Positions 32,704 to 42,420 of a DNA stretch of 64,000 nucleotides are shown here, in pieces. The DNA lies in assembly GCF_900046455.1 (NCBI RefSeq), contig NZ_FCOT01000011.1:186001-250000 (forward strand). Reading direction: 5' to 3'. The notes under the pieces were generated by a model. The model was not told where the DNA came from, made no database searches, and saw nothing but the letters and a program-made list of their open reading frames with translations. Every line of letters begins with the position of its first letter. Position 1 is the first letter of the stretch. A program made the translations under genes and the position numbers. Source of the DNA: Cellulomonas timonensis (GTDB lineage Bacteria; Actinomycetota; Actinomycetes; Actinomycetales; Cellulomonadaceae).

Positions 32704-32816
32704 CTTCCGAGTGTCGCACGCACCGACGCCGCCGACGTCCCGTCGTCCATCCGCCGCGCGCGCCGACACCGCTCCACCACCAACCCGCGCGCGGCCCGTC
32801 GCTCAGTGCCGCCTGG

Positions 32817-33161
32817 TCAGACGCCTGTCGCGGCCTCGGCGAGCACCGCGTCGAGCTCCTTGGCGATGGCCTGCTTGGGATGCGCCCCGATGAGGGTCCG
32901 TGCGAGCTCGCCACCCACGTAGAAGTTCAGCGTCGGGATGGACGCCACGCTGTAGCGCGCGGTGATGCCCGGGTTCTCGTCCGAGTTGACCTTGACGATC
33001 CTCGCGCGGCCGGCGTACTCGTCGGCGAGCTCCTCCAGCACGGGCGCCACCAATCGGCACGGACCGCACCAGGGCGCCCAGAAGTCGACGATGACCGGCA
33101 GCTCGGCGTCGAGGACCTCAGACTGGAAGGTGGCCTCGGTGACGTCGGGGGTGGTGCTCAT
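32817..33161 (-). CDS. trxA: Thioredoxin
   Basis: The 114-aa thioredoxin reduces protein disulfides. The active site [10 protein letters not shown] has Cys32 and Cys35. Other conserved segments are [14 protein letters not shown] with the cis-Pro and [12 protein letters not shown] 33161 overlaps the trxB stop by four bases. The trxB-trxA pair follows murJ as in M. tuberculosis (trxB2-trxC). Confidence 0.97.
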   Translation of the reverse strand: MSTTPDVTEATFQSEVLDAELPVIVDFWAPWCGPCRLVAPVLEELADEYAGRARIVKVNSDENPGITARYSVASIPTLNFYVGGELARTLIGAHPKQAIAKELDAVLAEAATGV

Positions 33162-34162
33162 ACGGCCTTCTCCTCTTCCACGAGCGCCGCCGGGATCTCG
33201 GACGGGGACGCCGGGTCGACATGGGCGAGCGCGGCGAGGTAGTTCTGCGCGTCGATCGCCGCCGAGCAGCCCGTGCCGGCGGCGGTGATGGCCTGCCGGT
33301 ACGTGTGGTCGACGACGTCGCCGCAGGCGAAGACGCCGGGCAGGTTCGTGGCAGTGGTGCGCCCGACAACCTCGATGTAGCCGTTCTCGTCGACGTCCAC
33401 CTGGCCGACGACCAGCTCGGAGCGCGGGACGTGCCCGATGGCGACGAAGACGCCCGCAGCGCCCACCTCGCGCTCGGCTCCGGTGACGGTGTCGCGCAGG
33501 GTGACCCCGGTGACCTTGTCGGCGCCGTGGATGGCCACGACCTCGCTGTTCCACGCGAAGTTGATCTTCGGGTTGGCGCGGGCGCGGTCGGCCATGATCT
33601 TCGAGGCGCGCAGGTCGTCGCGGCGGTGCACGATCGTGACGCTCTTGCCGAAACGCGTCAGGAACGTGGCCTCCTCGACGGCGGAGTCGCCGCCGCCGAT
33701 CACGAGGATGTCCTGGTCACGGAAGAAGAAGCCGTCGCAGGTGGCACACCAGGACACTCCACGGCCGGACAGGCGCTTCTCGTCGGGCAGCCCGAGCTCG
33801 CGGTACGCGGAGCCGGTGGACAGGATGACGGCGAGGGCGCGGAACACATCGCCGCTGCCGAGCTCGATGGTCTTCACGTCGCCCGTGAGGTCCATCTTCA
33901 CGACGTCGTCCCAGAGGATCTCGGCGCCGAACTTCTCGGCCTGCTTCTGCAGGTTCTCCATGAGCTCGGGGCCCTGGATGCCGTCGGGGAAGCCGGGGAA
34001 GTTCTCAACCTCGGTGGTGTTCATCAGGGCGCCACCAGCGGTGACGGACCCGGCGACGACCAAGGGGGCCAGACCGGCGCGGGCCGCGTAGATCGCTGCG
34101 GTGTACCCGGCGGGGCCCGAGCCGACGATGATGAGGTCGCGCGGGAGGAGCTGCTCAGTCAC
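33158..34162 (-). CDS. trxB: Thioredoxin reductase
   Basis: The 334-aa FAD/NADPH enzyme recycles thioredoxin. FAD-binding [21 protein letters not shown] is followed by redox centre WCATC (Cys139, Cys142) and NADPH-binding [14 protein letters not shown]. The C-terminal FAD motif is [24 protein letters not shown] 34162 has AAGGA six bases upstream, so independent initiation is likely. Strikingly, no stop codon separates it from the upstream pseudokinase: one frame runs without interruption from 36277 to 33158. A natural protein fusion or loss of the upstream stop by an indel are both possible. Confidence 0.96.
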   Translation of the reverse strand: MTEQLLPRDLIIVGSGPAGYTAAIYAARAGLAPLVVAGSVTAGGALMNTTEVENFPGFPDGIQGPELMENLQKQAEKFGAEILWDDVVKMDLTGDVKTIELGSGDVFRALAVILSTGSAYRELGLPDEKRLSGRGVSWCATCDGFFFRDQDILVIGGGDSAVEEATFLTRFGKSVTIVHRRDDLRASKIMADRARANPKINFAWNSEVVAIHGADKVTGVTLRDTVTGAEREVGAAGVFVAIGHVPRSELVVGQVDVDENGYIEVVGRTTATNLPGVFACGDVVDHTYRQAITAAGTGCSAAIDAQNYLAALAHVDPASPSEIPAALVEEEKAV

Positions 34163-36229
34163 TTGACGTCCTTGGCGGTCGCGGGTCGGTGTCGACAGCA
34201 GAACTGTCTGTCGATCTCTTCTGTCCCCCCGCCCGTGGGCGCCCGGTCGGGGGGGGAGTGATCGGCGGGGGCAGGGGAGGGGGATCTCCGTGAGCTCGAT
34301 GAGGGACCCGCCGCTCGTTGCCGTGGGGGGCTCGGGGAACCAGATGACGAGGGAGTCGGTGGTGACCGGCTCGGAGAACTCGAGCACCGTGTTCGCCGAC
34401 ATGGCGCCGCTGGCGAGCACGGAACCGGACTCCGGGTCGGCGGCGGTGCCCTCGCGCACCTCGACCTGGCCGCCGGCGCCGTTGACGTTGAGCGTCACGC
34501 TGCTCACGGTGGTGGAGCCGTCCAAGGTGAGGACGATGCCGACCTTCGGCTTGCGTGGCCCGAGGAAGTTCGAGTTGTTGTAGGTGTGCGTCTTCCAGAA
34601 AGTCGCCGGGTCGCCGTCGAAGGCGCGCCCGATCATGTCCTCGTACTCGCCGTCGTCGTCGGACGGGTCGATCGTCGTCGCAGAGGCGACGACCGGCGCC
34701 GCGCCAGCCTCGGCGCCACGGCTCGGGCTGGGGGTCGCCGACGGCGTCTGCTGCTGCTCCGTCGTCGGGCTCTGCTCGGACTCGTCCTGGGTGCTGGAGG
34801 TCGAGGCCGGGGCGGCGCCCGCGTCGTCGTCTCTGCCGCCGATGGGGCTGAACAGCGAGGTCAGGGCGACGATGACGCCGATCACCAGGAGGATCCCGAC
34901 GACGAGCAGGACGAGCTTCGTGGGGTCGAAGCGCCGCGTGGTGACCGTCTCGTCGTCATCTGCCGCCGACGAGAAGTCGAACGGGCTGGTGGGGAGGCTG
35001 GGCGGGACCGGCGGCGGCGCGGACGATGACGCGGCGGGGCCGCCGGGGATCGCGGCGGTGCGCTGGACGGTTCCCACGGGGATGGGCGCCACGGTGGGCC
35101 TGGCCTGCGCGAGTCCGGGCTGCGGTGCGCTGTGCTGCGTGCGGGCCGGCGGGGTGGCGTGCGTGGGGGCCGCAGGAGTGCCAGCGGCGGCCTCTGCGGG
35201 CCACCCGGCGGTGCCGGCGCTGTGGGCGCTGGACGGGAACGCCCCACGGCCGCGCGGAGTGGCGGGCGGAGGCGTGCCAGGACGCCCGGTGCCGGCGGAC
35301 GGCGCGTCGTGGAACGCCGAGCGCACGGACTGCCGCTCAACCCGGCCGGGCATGGTCATCTGCGCCGTCGCCTCGGCGTCGGACTCGGCCGAGACGTCGC
35401 GGACCGGCTCCTGCAGCATGGTGCGCGCGGGATCCGCTGAGGCGTCGAGCGGGCCCAGGGTGCGGATCTCGCCCCAGGGCTCGAGCTCGCGGACGAGCTC
35501 GGCAGGGCTGCGGGGGCCGTCGTCGTGCGGGCCGAGGGTCACAGCGCACAGCGTGTCGAGGTCGGCGCGCACGTTCGCGGCGAGGTCCCCCGGCGCGCCC
35601 AGCACACCGTCGACCACCGGGGCAGCGGGCAGGCCTGAGGCGGGGACGTCGCCGTCGCCCTCGGGCCAGTGGCCGGTGAGGGCGGTGTAGAGCAGGCGCA
35701 CGAGGCCGATGGTGTCGGAGCGGGTGGTCGCCGCCGCGTCGCCGAGGCCGTGGCCGAGCAGCGCGCCGTCCATGGCAAGCCCGCTGAGCAGCAGGCGGCC
35801 CTCGGGGGTGATGTGCACGACGGAGGGGCGCAGCGCGAGGTGGTGGACTCCGCGGCGGCGTGCGACCTCGAGCGCGGCGGCGGCCTCGCCGACCACGGAG
35901 CGCGCCTGGTCGGACGTCAGCGGGCCGCGGGCGACGAGCTCGGCAAGGGACGGCCCGGCCACGTGCTCGGTGACGACGTAGCCGACGCCCTCGTGATTGC
36001 CCACATCGAGGATGCGGACGAGGCGCGGGTCGGAGACGAGGGCGGCGCGGCGCGCGGCGTCGAGCGCCTGCGCGGCGTTCGCGGAGTCCAGGATGCGCAC
36101 GTGGACGGCGCGGTCGAGGATCTGGTCGGTGGCCTTCCACGACGTCGATCCCTCGAGGTCGGAATCCATCGGTTGCAGGACTCGGTACCGTCCGGCCAGC
36201 ACTGAGCCGCGTCCGACGACGTCCTCCAC
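34163..36229 (-). CDS. Membrane pseudokinase with extracellular discoidin-like domain, open into trxB
   Basis: A kinase-like fold (about residues 11-270) begins [14 protein letters not shown] but lacks key catalytic residues: HRDLKP is replaced by HHLALRPSV and no DFG is visible. A Pro/Ala-rich linker, one membrane helix (about 437-459) and an extracellular F5/8C-like beta domain (about 517-643; [32 protein letters not shown]) follow. In M. tuberculosis an equivalent pseudokinase is fused to MviN and controls lipid II flipping through FhaA. Here it is separate and downstream of murJ. GTG 36229 with GGGAGG is preferred over ATG 36277, which lacks a Shine-Dalgarno. No stop is present before trxB; the region after ELTEIPLP looks like frame-shifted sequence. 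Confidence 0.85.
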
Positions 36230-36292
36230 CGGGCCTCCCGCAGTTGTTCTTGTCCCGACTGTGTGCCGGTGCTCCATGCTAGGCGGTGCCGC

Positions 36293-38053
36293 TCAGCGCC
36301 GCCGACCCCTTGCCCTTCGGATCACCATCTGGACCAGGGCGTCGACCTCCCGCACCCGCAGGACCTTGAGCAGGAGCACGTAGACCAGGCCGATCGCGAG
36401 CCCGGCGGTGACGCAGGTCACGATCGCGCTGCCCATCCCGCTGACGGGTCCGAGCAGGTGGACCACCAGCAGGCCCACTGCCGCGGCCACGATCGCCGCC
36501 CCGACGGCCTTGGCGTGGACGATGGCCACCCTGCGGCCGTCGACCCCGTGCAGCCGGCGGCGCAGCACGATGAGCGCCACGATGGCGCCGACGACGTAGG
36601 ACAGGCTGGACGCCAGGCCCGCGCCGGCAACCCACCAGGACGGCTCCAGGACGGCCTTCGCGAGGTACGTGCCGGCCACCACGACAACTGCCATGCCGAC
36701 CTGCATGGGGAACATCGACCGGGCGTCCTCGTAGGCGTAGAACACCCGCTGGCACAGCGACCACGCGCCGAACGCGACGAGGCCGAGCACCATCGCCACG
36801 ATCACGGGGGCCAGCGCCGACCACGCGTCATCCCCGCCGGACGGGAACATCACGCGTCCGATGGGGTAGGCCAGCACGGCGATGGCGGCGGTGGCCAGGA
36901 CGGTGAACAGGCCCACGGTGCGCAGCCCGAGCGACAGGTCGGCGCGCACGCCGTCCACGTCGCCAGCCGCCGCGGTGGCGGACAGCCGCGTGAACAGGGC
37001 CGTCGCCAGCGACACCGTGACCAGCGAGTGGGGGAGCATGAACACCAGGAACGCGTAGTCCCACAGCGCGTTGCCGGCGTAGGCCGGGTCGAGGCTGCCG
37101 GCCCGGGAGGTCACGCGGCTGACCGCGAGGACCCCGAGCTGGCCGACGACGAGCGCGGCGAACGTCCAGCCGGCCACCCGGCCCGCCGAGCGCAGCCCCA
37201 CGCCGCGGAAGCCCCAGCGGGGCCGGTACCGGAAGCCCGAGCGGTACAGCGGGATCAGGAGCACGAGGGCCTGCGCGGCCACGCCCACGGTCGCGGTGCA
37301 GGCGAGCAGCGCGACCTGGCCGCCGCCCCACGCGCTGGGATCCTCGAGGGCGGAGGTCTGGAACGAGCCGTTGACCAGCACGAACACCAGCAGGCCAGCC
37401 ATCGACACGAGGTTGTTGACCACCGGGGCCCACATGTACGGGCCAAAGGACCCGCGCGCGTTGAGCACCTGGCCGAGCAGCGAGTACAGGCCGTAGAAGA
37501 AGATCTGCGGGATGCACCAGTAGGCGAGCAACACCGTCAGCGACTGCACGGCCGGGTCGCTGAAGTCCGTGTACAGCGCGGTCAGCAGCGGGGCGGCCAG
37601 CGTGAGCAGCAGGGCCAGTCCCAGCAGCATCGTGGCGCCGAGCGTGAGCAGCCGGTCGACGTACTGCTGGCCGTCGGCCCGGCGGTAGGCGCGGACCACC
37701 TGCGGGACGAGCACCGCGTTGAGGACGCCGCCCGCGATCAGCAGGTAGAGCACGTTGGGCAGTTTGTTGGCGGCGGCGAAGGCGTTCGCGGCGTCGCCCG
37801 TGGCTCCGATGGCCCACACCACCATCGCGGCGCGGACGAGGCCCAGGATGCGTGAGACGAGCGTGCCGGAGGCCATCAGCGCCGTCGAGCGACCCATGCC
37901 TGTGGCGTCGCCCGCGGGGGCCATCGGGACGGAGCCGACGCCCTCGGCCACGTCGGGCCCGAGCGTCGCCTCGGCCTCAGCGTCGACCGGGGGTGCGAGG
38001 GGCTCGGCGCCACCGTCGTGGGGTGGCACGGCCGAGCCGCTAGCGGTGCTCAC
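36293..38053 (-). CDS. murJ: Lipid II flippase MurJ (MviN)
   Basis: The 586-aa MOP-family flippase moves lipid II across the membrane for peptidoglycan synthesis. A 55-residue hydrophilic N-terminus precedes about 14 membrane helices. Family segments are ASGTLVSRILGLVRAAMVVWAIG, ANKLPNVLYLLIAGGVLNAVLVPQ and VFMLPHSLVTVSLATALFTRLS. The C-terminal kinase-like domain fused to mycobacterial MviN is absent here and encoded by the next gene. GTG 38053 has GGAGG six bases upstream and overlaps the DUF6049 gene end by 14 bases. Confidence 0.96.
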   Translation of the reverse strand: MSTASGSAVPPHDGGAEPLAPPVDAEAEATLGPDVAEGVGSVPMAPAGDATGMGRSTALMASGTLVSRILGLVRAAMVVWAIGATGDAANAFAAANKLPNVLYLLIAGGVLNAVLVPQVVRAYRRADGQQYVDRLLTLGATMLLGLALLLTLAAPLLTALYTDFSDPAVQSLTVLLAYWCIPQIFFYGLYSLLGQVLNARGSFGPYMWAPVVNNLVSMAGLLVFVLVNGSFQTSALEDPSAWGGGQVALLACTATVGVAAQALVLLIPLYRSGFRYRPRWGFRGVGLRSAGRVAGWTFAALVVGQLGVLAVSRVTSRAGSLDPAYAGNALWDYAFLVFMLPHSLVTVSLATALFTRLSATAAAGDVDGVRADLSLGLRTVGLFTVLATAAIAVLAYPIGRVMFPSGGDDAWSALAPVIVAMVLGLVAFGAWSLCQRVFYAYEDARSMFPMQVGMAVVVVAGTYLAKAVLEPSWWVAGAGLASSLSYVVGAIVALIVLRRRLHGVDGRRVAIVHAKAVGAAIVAAAVGLLVVHLLGPVSGMGSAIVTCVTAGLAIGLVYVLLLKVLRVREVDALVQMVIRRARGRRR

Positions 38054-40331
38054 CAACGTCCTCCTGAGTGTGGGGTGCCGGGTGCTCGTCCTGTCCGGCG
38101 GCCTCGGCGGCTGCGGCGGCCTCGGCGTCGGCCTGCGCCTGCGCGGCGAGCCGCGCGCCGCGGTGGGCCGTCTGGCCCCGGCGGACGGTGCGCACGATAC
38201 CCGCGACGAGTCCGGCGGCGAGGATCGCGCCGACGATGCTCAGCCCGACGTCCTCGATCGAGGGTGTCACGCGCGCGCTGAACGCGACGGGCGCCGACAG
38301 GACCGTGCCATCCTCCGCGCGGAGCACGACGTCGACCATCACGTCGCAGGCCGAGGTCGCCCGGACGTCCACGGTGACGACCTCCTCGGAGGAGGCGGCC
38401 ACCGTGGTGACCGGCGACGCGGTGGCCTTGAGGCAGGACTGCCGGGAGAGCATCTCGACCCGCACCGTCGCCGGCTGGTCGAGGGCGTTGCGCACGACGA
38501 GCCGGATCTGGCTCGAGCTGGCCGCCACGGTGACCTGCTCGCTGAGCAGCACGGTGAGCCCGCTGCGGCGTTGGGTCGCCTCGTCGAGCACGGTGTCGAC
38601 GAACACCTTGCGCTCGGCGAGGTCGGAGCGCCATGCGACGGCGAGCGGCGCGATCAGCCTGCGGTCGAGGCCGTCGAGCAGGCGCTGCGGGTCGGGCACC
38701 GCCTGGGCGAAGGCCGCGACGTCGTCACGGGCGCCCCCGAGGGCGTTGACGTGGGCTGGGGAGAGCTCACTCGAGCTGTTGGCGGAGGCGGGCAGCGTCA
38801 CGGTCTCGGCGTCCTGCGCCACCAGGTCGGACACGGAGGCGGACTCGACCCACGGCGCCGCTGTGAGCGCCTTGAGCTGGGCCTGCACCAGGGCCGCGTC
38901 AGGCTCCCAGTCGCGCGGCACGGTGATCAGCAGGCTGGTGCCCGAGAGGGACGCGGTGCGCGCCGCGACGGCAGTCTCCGCCAGGACCCGCTGGGCGACG
39001 GTCGCGGGCGTGGCGCCGGGCTGCACGGCGTCGGGCGTCGCGAGCAGCTTGTTGAGCGTCGCGTCGGGGACCAGCAGCGACGCTCGGCCGCCGGAGGTGT
39101 CGACGTCCACCCGGGAGGTCGCCTCGGGGAGGGCCGAGCTGCTGGCGGACGTGCTGGACGGCGCCCCCACGACCAGCGGGCCGGCGCCCGACCGTGCCGC
39201 GAGCTCCGCGGTCTCCTCGTCGACGGTGGCGTCGGCGGCCCACAGCAGCCGCGCGGGGGAGTCGCCGAGCACCTGCGAGGAGGCGGGCGACGTGATGCCC
39301 AGCGCGACGTCGAGGAGCTCGCTCTCCGACGCGTGCGCGATCGCCGCGAGGTCGGGGTCGGACCAGGGCAGCGCCATGACGTCGGTCCGGCCCGCCTCCG
39401 CCGCGAGGCGTTGCAGCCAGGCGCGCGCGGCGTCCCCTCCGACGGCGGCCTGGTCCAGCAGTCCGGGGTCGATGGCCCAGGTCACGGTCGACTGGCCGGC
39501 GGTGGCCTGCAGCAGGGTGTCGAGGCGGCCGCCGGTGGAGGTGAGCGCCTCGAGCGCGTCCCGGGAGCGCTCGGTCGAGGTGTCCACGGCGCCGTCGTCG
39601 GCCCCCTCCACCCCTTCCGCGCCCGACGTGTCGGCCGTGCCGGTCGCCGCGTCCGCGGAGGCGGCCTCCTCAGCGGACGCCAGCTCCAGGGCGTCGAGGT
39701 CCGCGGTGGTGAGCCCGTCGCCCACGACAGGCACCAGCACGTTCACCGCGACCTGGCTGAGGTCGGCCGGGTCGTCGGAGGGCGACCACAGCAGGAAGGT
39801 GCGCTCCAATCCCACACGGCGGGATTTGTCCGAGAGCTCGACGGAGAGCCCGCGCGGGCCCCAGGCCGAGGCGGAGCGGAGCAGCCCGACGGACGCGGCG
39901 GGGACCGTCAGCACCACCTCGGCGCTGGCGCCCGGCTCGAGGGGCGCGTCCAGGTCGATGGCCTGCACCGGGCTGCCGGCGTCGTCGCCGGGCGCGGAGC
40001 TCGTCCAGGCGGCCAGCCGCTCGCTGCTGGCGAGTCGGTAGCGGCTGATCCGCAGTGTCGCCCGCGGCTGCTCGATGGCGGTGTCGCCCGTGTTGCGCAC
40101 CACCGCCTTGACGGTGAGGTCCTGGTCGACGGTCAGCACCTGCGGCTGGACGGCGGTCACCGACACGTCGACGGTCAGCCCGTCGGTCGCGGGGGCCGCG
40201 CTGGCCGTCCCGCCGGCGCCCGGGAGGGCGGGGAGCAGCACCGCTGCCAGCGCCAGGAGCATGGCGAGCATGACGAGCGGCCCGCGATGCGCGTGCCGCC
40301 GGAGCGTGGGGGTCGAAGGGATCAGGTTCAT
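38040..40331 (-). CDS. DUF6049 family secreted, membrane-anchored protein
   Basis: The 763-aa protein has a signal peptide ([24 protein letters not shown]), a large Ala/Asp/Ser-rich extracytoplasmic region and one C-terminal membrane helix at about residues 690-715. A short charged cytoplasmic tail rich in Ala/Glu follows. It corresponds to Rv3909, conserved between mutT4 and murJ, and is assigned to DUF6049 mainly from this context and topology. The extracellular part contains an Ig-like segment near residues 55-140 ([12 protein letters not shown]). It probably acts with MurJ in envelope assembly; the mechanism is unknown. Its ATG overlaps the NUDIX stop. Confidence 0.85.
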   Translation of the reverse strand: MNLIPSTPTLRRHAHRGPLVMLAMLLALAAVLLPALPGAGGTASAAPATDGLTVDVSVTAVQPQVLTVDQDLTVKAVVRNTGDTAIEQPRATLRISRYRLASSERLAAWTSSAPGDDAGSPVQAIDLDAPLEPGASAEVVLTVPAASVGLLRSASAWGPRGLSVELSDKSRRVGLERTFLLWSPSDDPADLSQVAVNVLVPVVGDGLTTADLDALELASAEEAASADAATGTADTSGAEGVEGADDGAVDTSTERSRDALEALTSTGGRLDTLLQATAGQSTVTWAIDPGLLDQAAVGGDAARAWLQRLAAEAGRTDVMALPWSDPDLAAIAHASESELLDVALGITSPASSQVLGDSPARLLWAADATVDEETAELAARSGAGPLVVGAPSSTSASSSALPEATSRVDVDTSGGRASLLVPDATLNKLLATPDAVQPGATPATVAQRVLAETAVAARTASLSGTSLLITVPRDWEPDAALVQAQLKALTAAPWVESASVSDLVAQDAETVTLPASANSSSELSPAHVNALGGARDDVAAFAQAVPDPQRLLDGLDRRLIAPLAVAWRSDLAERKVFVDTVLDEATQRRSGLTVLLSEQVTVAASSSQIRLVVRNALDQPATVRVEMLSRQSCLKATASPVTTVAASSEEVVTVDVRATSACDVMVDVVLRAEDGTVLSAPVAFSARVTPSIEDVGLSIVGAILAAGLVAGIVRTVRRGQTAHRGARLAAQAQADAEAAAAAEAAGQDEHPAPHTQEDVGEHR

Positions 40332-40882
40332 GCCTCGCCGACGAGGACCGCATGCGCGGCCTCTGCTAGTCGTCGCTCATTGGGGTAGGCGAGCCGGGCC
40401 GGCAGGTCGGTGAGCGCCACCCACTCGACGTCCTCGGCCTCACCGTCGGGATCGCCCTCGACGCTGAGCTCGCCGCCCACGGCGCCGAGCAGGAAGTGGT
40501 GGACGACCTTGTGCACGCGGCGATCATCCCCGGTGAACCAGTAGTCGATGACGCCGAGCCGCCGCACGATCTGGCCGACGATGCCCGTCTCCTCGGCGAT
40601 CTCGCGGACCGCTGCCTCTTCTGGCGTCTCGGCGCCCTCGAGGTGGCCCTTCGGCAGGCACCACTCGAGGCGGCCGGCGCGGTTGCGGCGCGCGATGACC
40701 GCCGCATGCCGAATGCCGTCCATCGTGTGCACGACGAGCCCCCCGGCGGAGGTCTCATCGACCACCGGCAGGGTGTGCGGCAGCGTGCGCGCGGACGCGG
40801 CATCCGGGTCGATCCGGAGCGCGTGTCCCCCCGGCGGCGCCGGGACGCCACCCGGTCGCGCGGGATGCGCAGGGCTCGACAT
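40328..40882 (-). CDS. NUDIX hydrolase (MutT4-like)
   Basis: The 184-aa protein has a full NUDIX box: [20 protein letters not shown] followed by TG. Upstream LPKGH and downstream [22 protein letters not shown] fit the actinobacterial MutT4/Ap4A-hydrolase-like group. It would hydrolyse a nucleoside diphosphate derivative; the substrate is unproven. The N-terminal 40 residues are disordered and Pro/Ala-rich. It is the first gene of the NUDIX-DUF6049-murJ-pseudokinase-trxB-trxA series and is divergent from cca, as in M. tuberculosis. Confidence 0.92.
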   Translation of the reverse strand: MSSPAHPARPGGVPAPPGGHALRIDPDAASARTLPHTLPVVDETSAGGLVVHTMDGIRHAAVIARRNRAGRLEWCLPKGHLEGAETPEEAAVREIAEETGIVGQIVRRLGVIDYWFTGDDRRVHKVVHHFLLGAVGGELSVEGDPDGEAEDVEWVALTDLPARLAYPNERRLAEAAHAVLVGEA

Positions 40883-40950
40883 GTCGCCACTGTAACGACT
40901 TCTCCGTATCGGGCTTTCATGCCCAGCGGCGTCTGGCAGGCTTGGACGTT

Positions 40951-42420
40951 GTGCCGACCACCGACCAGACCGCCCTCCTCGCCCTCCAGCGGCGTGCTCT
41001 CACCGTCCTCGCCGACCTCGCGCCCGCGGCGATCGAGCTCGGCGAGGTGTTCCAGGCCGCCGGTCACGAGCTGGCCCTGGTGGGCGGGCCCGTCCGGGAC
41101 GCGTTCCTGGGGCGGGTGAGCGCGGACCTCGACTTCACGACGTCGGCCTCCCCGGACGAGACCGAGGCGCTGCTGGCGCGGTGGGGCGACGCGCACTGGG
41201 ACATCGGCCGGGAGTTCGGCACGATCGGCGCACGCCGGCACGCCCGGCGCACGGGTGGCGAGGACGTCGTGGTGGAGGTCACCACCTACCGCACGGACGC
41301 GTACGACCCCGCGTCACGCAAGCCCGAGGTGGTGTTCGGCGACACTCTGGAGGGGGACCTCTCCCGCCGTGACTTCACGGTGAACTCGATGGCGGTGCGG
41401 CTGCCCGAGCTCACGTTCGTCGACCCGTTCGACGGGCTGTCCGACCTCGCTGCCCGCAGGCTGCGGACGCCGGTGGCCGCGCGCCAGTCCTTCGACGACG
41501 ACCCGCTGCGGATGATGCGCGCGGCCCGGTTCGCCGCGCAGCTCGGCTTCACGGTGGACGAGGACGCGTTGGCCGCCATCCGTGAGATGGCCGATCGGAT
41601 CTCCATCGTCTCGGCCGAGCGTGTGCGGGACGAGTTGGTGAAGCTGCTGCTGGCGCCCGTGCCGCGTCCCGGGCTCGAGGTGCTCGTGGACACCGGCCTC
41701 GCCGATCACGTGCTGCCCGAGCTGCCCGCGCTGCGGCTCGAGATCGACGAGCACCACCGGCACAAGGACGTCTACCAGCATTCGCTCACGGTGCTGGAGC
41801 AGGCCATCGCGCTGGAGACCGGCCCCGACGGCGATGTCCCCGGGCCCGACCTGGTGCTGCGGCTCGCGGCGCTGCTGCACGACATCGGCAAGCCCGCGAC
41901 GCGCCGGTTCGAGGACGGCGGCGGGGTGAGCTTCCACCACCACGAGGTGGTCGGGGCGAAGCTCGTGGCCCGCCGGCTCAAGGCGCTCCGGTTCGACAAG
42001 GCGACGGTGCAGGCCGTGTCCCGGCTCACGGAGCTGCACCTGCGGTTCCACGGCTACGGCGACGGCAGCTGGACCGACTCGGCGGTGCGGCGCTACGTGA
42101 CCGACGCGGGGCCGCTGCTGGAGCGGCTGCACCGCCTGACCAGGTCCGACTGCACCACCCGCAACCGGCGCAAGGCGGAGCGGCTGTCCGGCGCGTACGA
42201 CGACCTCGAGACCCGCATCGCCCAACTGCGCGAGCAGGAGGAGCTGGCCTCGATCCGCCCCGACCTCGACGGGCAGCAGATCATGGAGGTGCTCGGCATC
42301 GGCCCTGGCCGTGACGTGGGCGCCGCGTACCGGCACCTGCTGGAGCTGCGCATGGACCGGGGCCCGCTCGGCGAGGACGTCGCCCGGGCGGAGCTGCTCA
42401 GCTGGTGGCGGGGCCGGTAG
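40951..42420 (+). CDS. cca: CCA tRNA nucleotidyltransferase
   Basis: The 489-aa enzyme adds or repairs the 3' CCA of tRNAs, needed here since neither tRNA in the window encodes CCA. The nucleotidyltransferase motif [13 protein letters not shown] and the metal pair DLDFTT are followed by [10 protein letters not shown] and [19 protein letters not shown]-terminal HD domain has [14 protein letters not shown] and [12 protein letters not shown] 40951 is chosen; TTG 40942 is an alternative and neither has a strong ribosome binding site. The 3' end overlaps the convergent phosphatase gene by 23 bp. The M. tuberculosis orthologue is called pcnA. Confidence 0.95.
   Translation: MPTTDQTALLALQRRALTVLADLAPAAIELGEVFQAAGHELALVGGPVRDAFLGRVSADLDFTTSASPDETEALLARWGDAHWDIGREFGTIGARRHARRTGGEDVVVEVTTYRTDAYDPASRKPEVVFGDTLEGDLSRRDFTVNSMAVRLPELTFVDPFDGLSDLAARRLRTPVAARQSFDDDPLRMMRAARFAAQLGFTVDEDALAAIREMADRISIVSAERVRDELVKLLLAPVPRPGLEVLVDTGLADHVLPELPALRLEIDEHHRHKDVYQHSLTVLEQAIALETGPDGDVPGPDLVLRLAALLHDIGKPATRRFEDGGGVSFHHHEVVGAKLVARRLKALRFDKATVQAVSRLTELHLRFHGYGDGSWTDSAVRRYVTDAGPLLERLHRLTRSDCTTRNRRKAERLSGAYDDLETRIAQLREQEELASIRPDLDGQQIMEVLGIGPGRDVGAAYRHLLELRMDRGPLGEDVARAELLSWWRGR

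Noticed and set aside
30814-32922. 702-codon open frame on the plus strand
   Set aside because: It is antisense to the ligase and aminotransferase genes, with no domain and no ribosome binding site.
33547-33560. parS-like sequence in trxB
   Set aside because: GTTCCACGCGAAGT has several mismatches to GTTTCACGTGAAAC and is not palindromic at its ends.
36263-37855. 530-codon open frame opposite murJ
   Set aside because: His/Gln/Gly/Arg-rich sequence without membrane or domain features. murJ on the other strand is clear.
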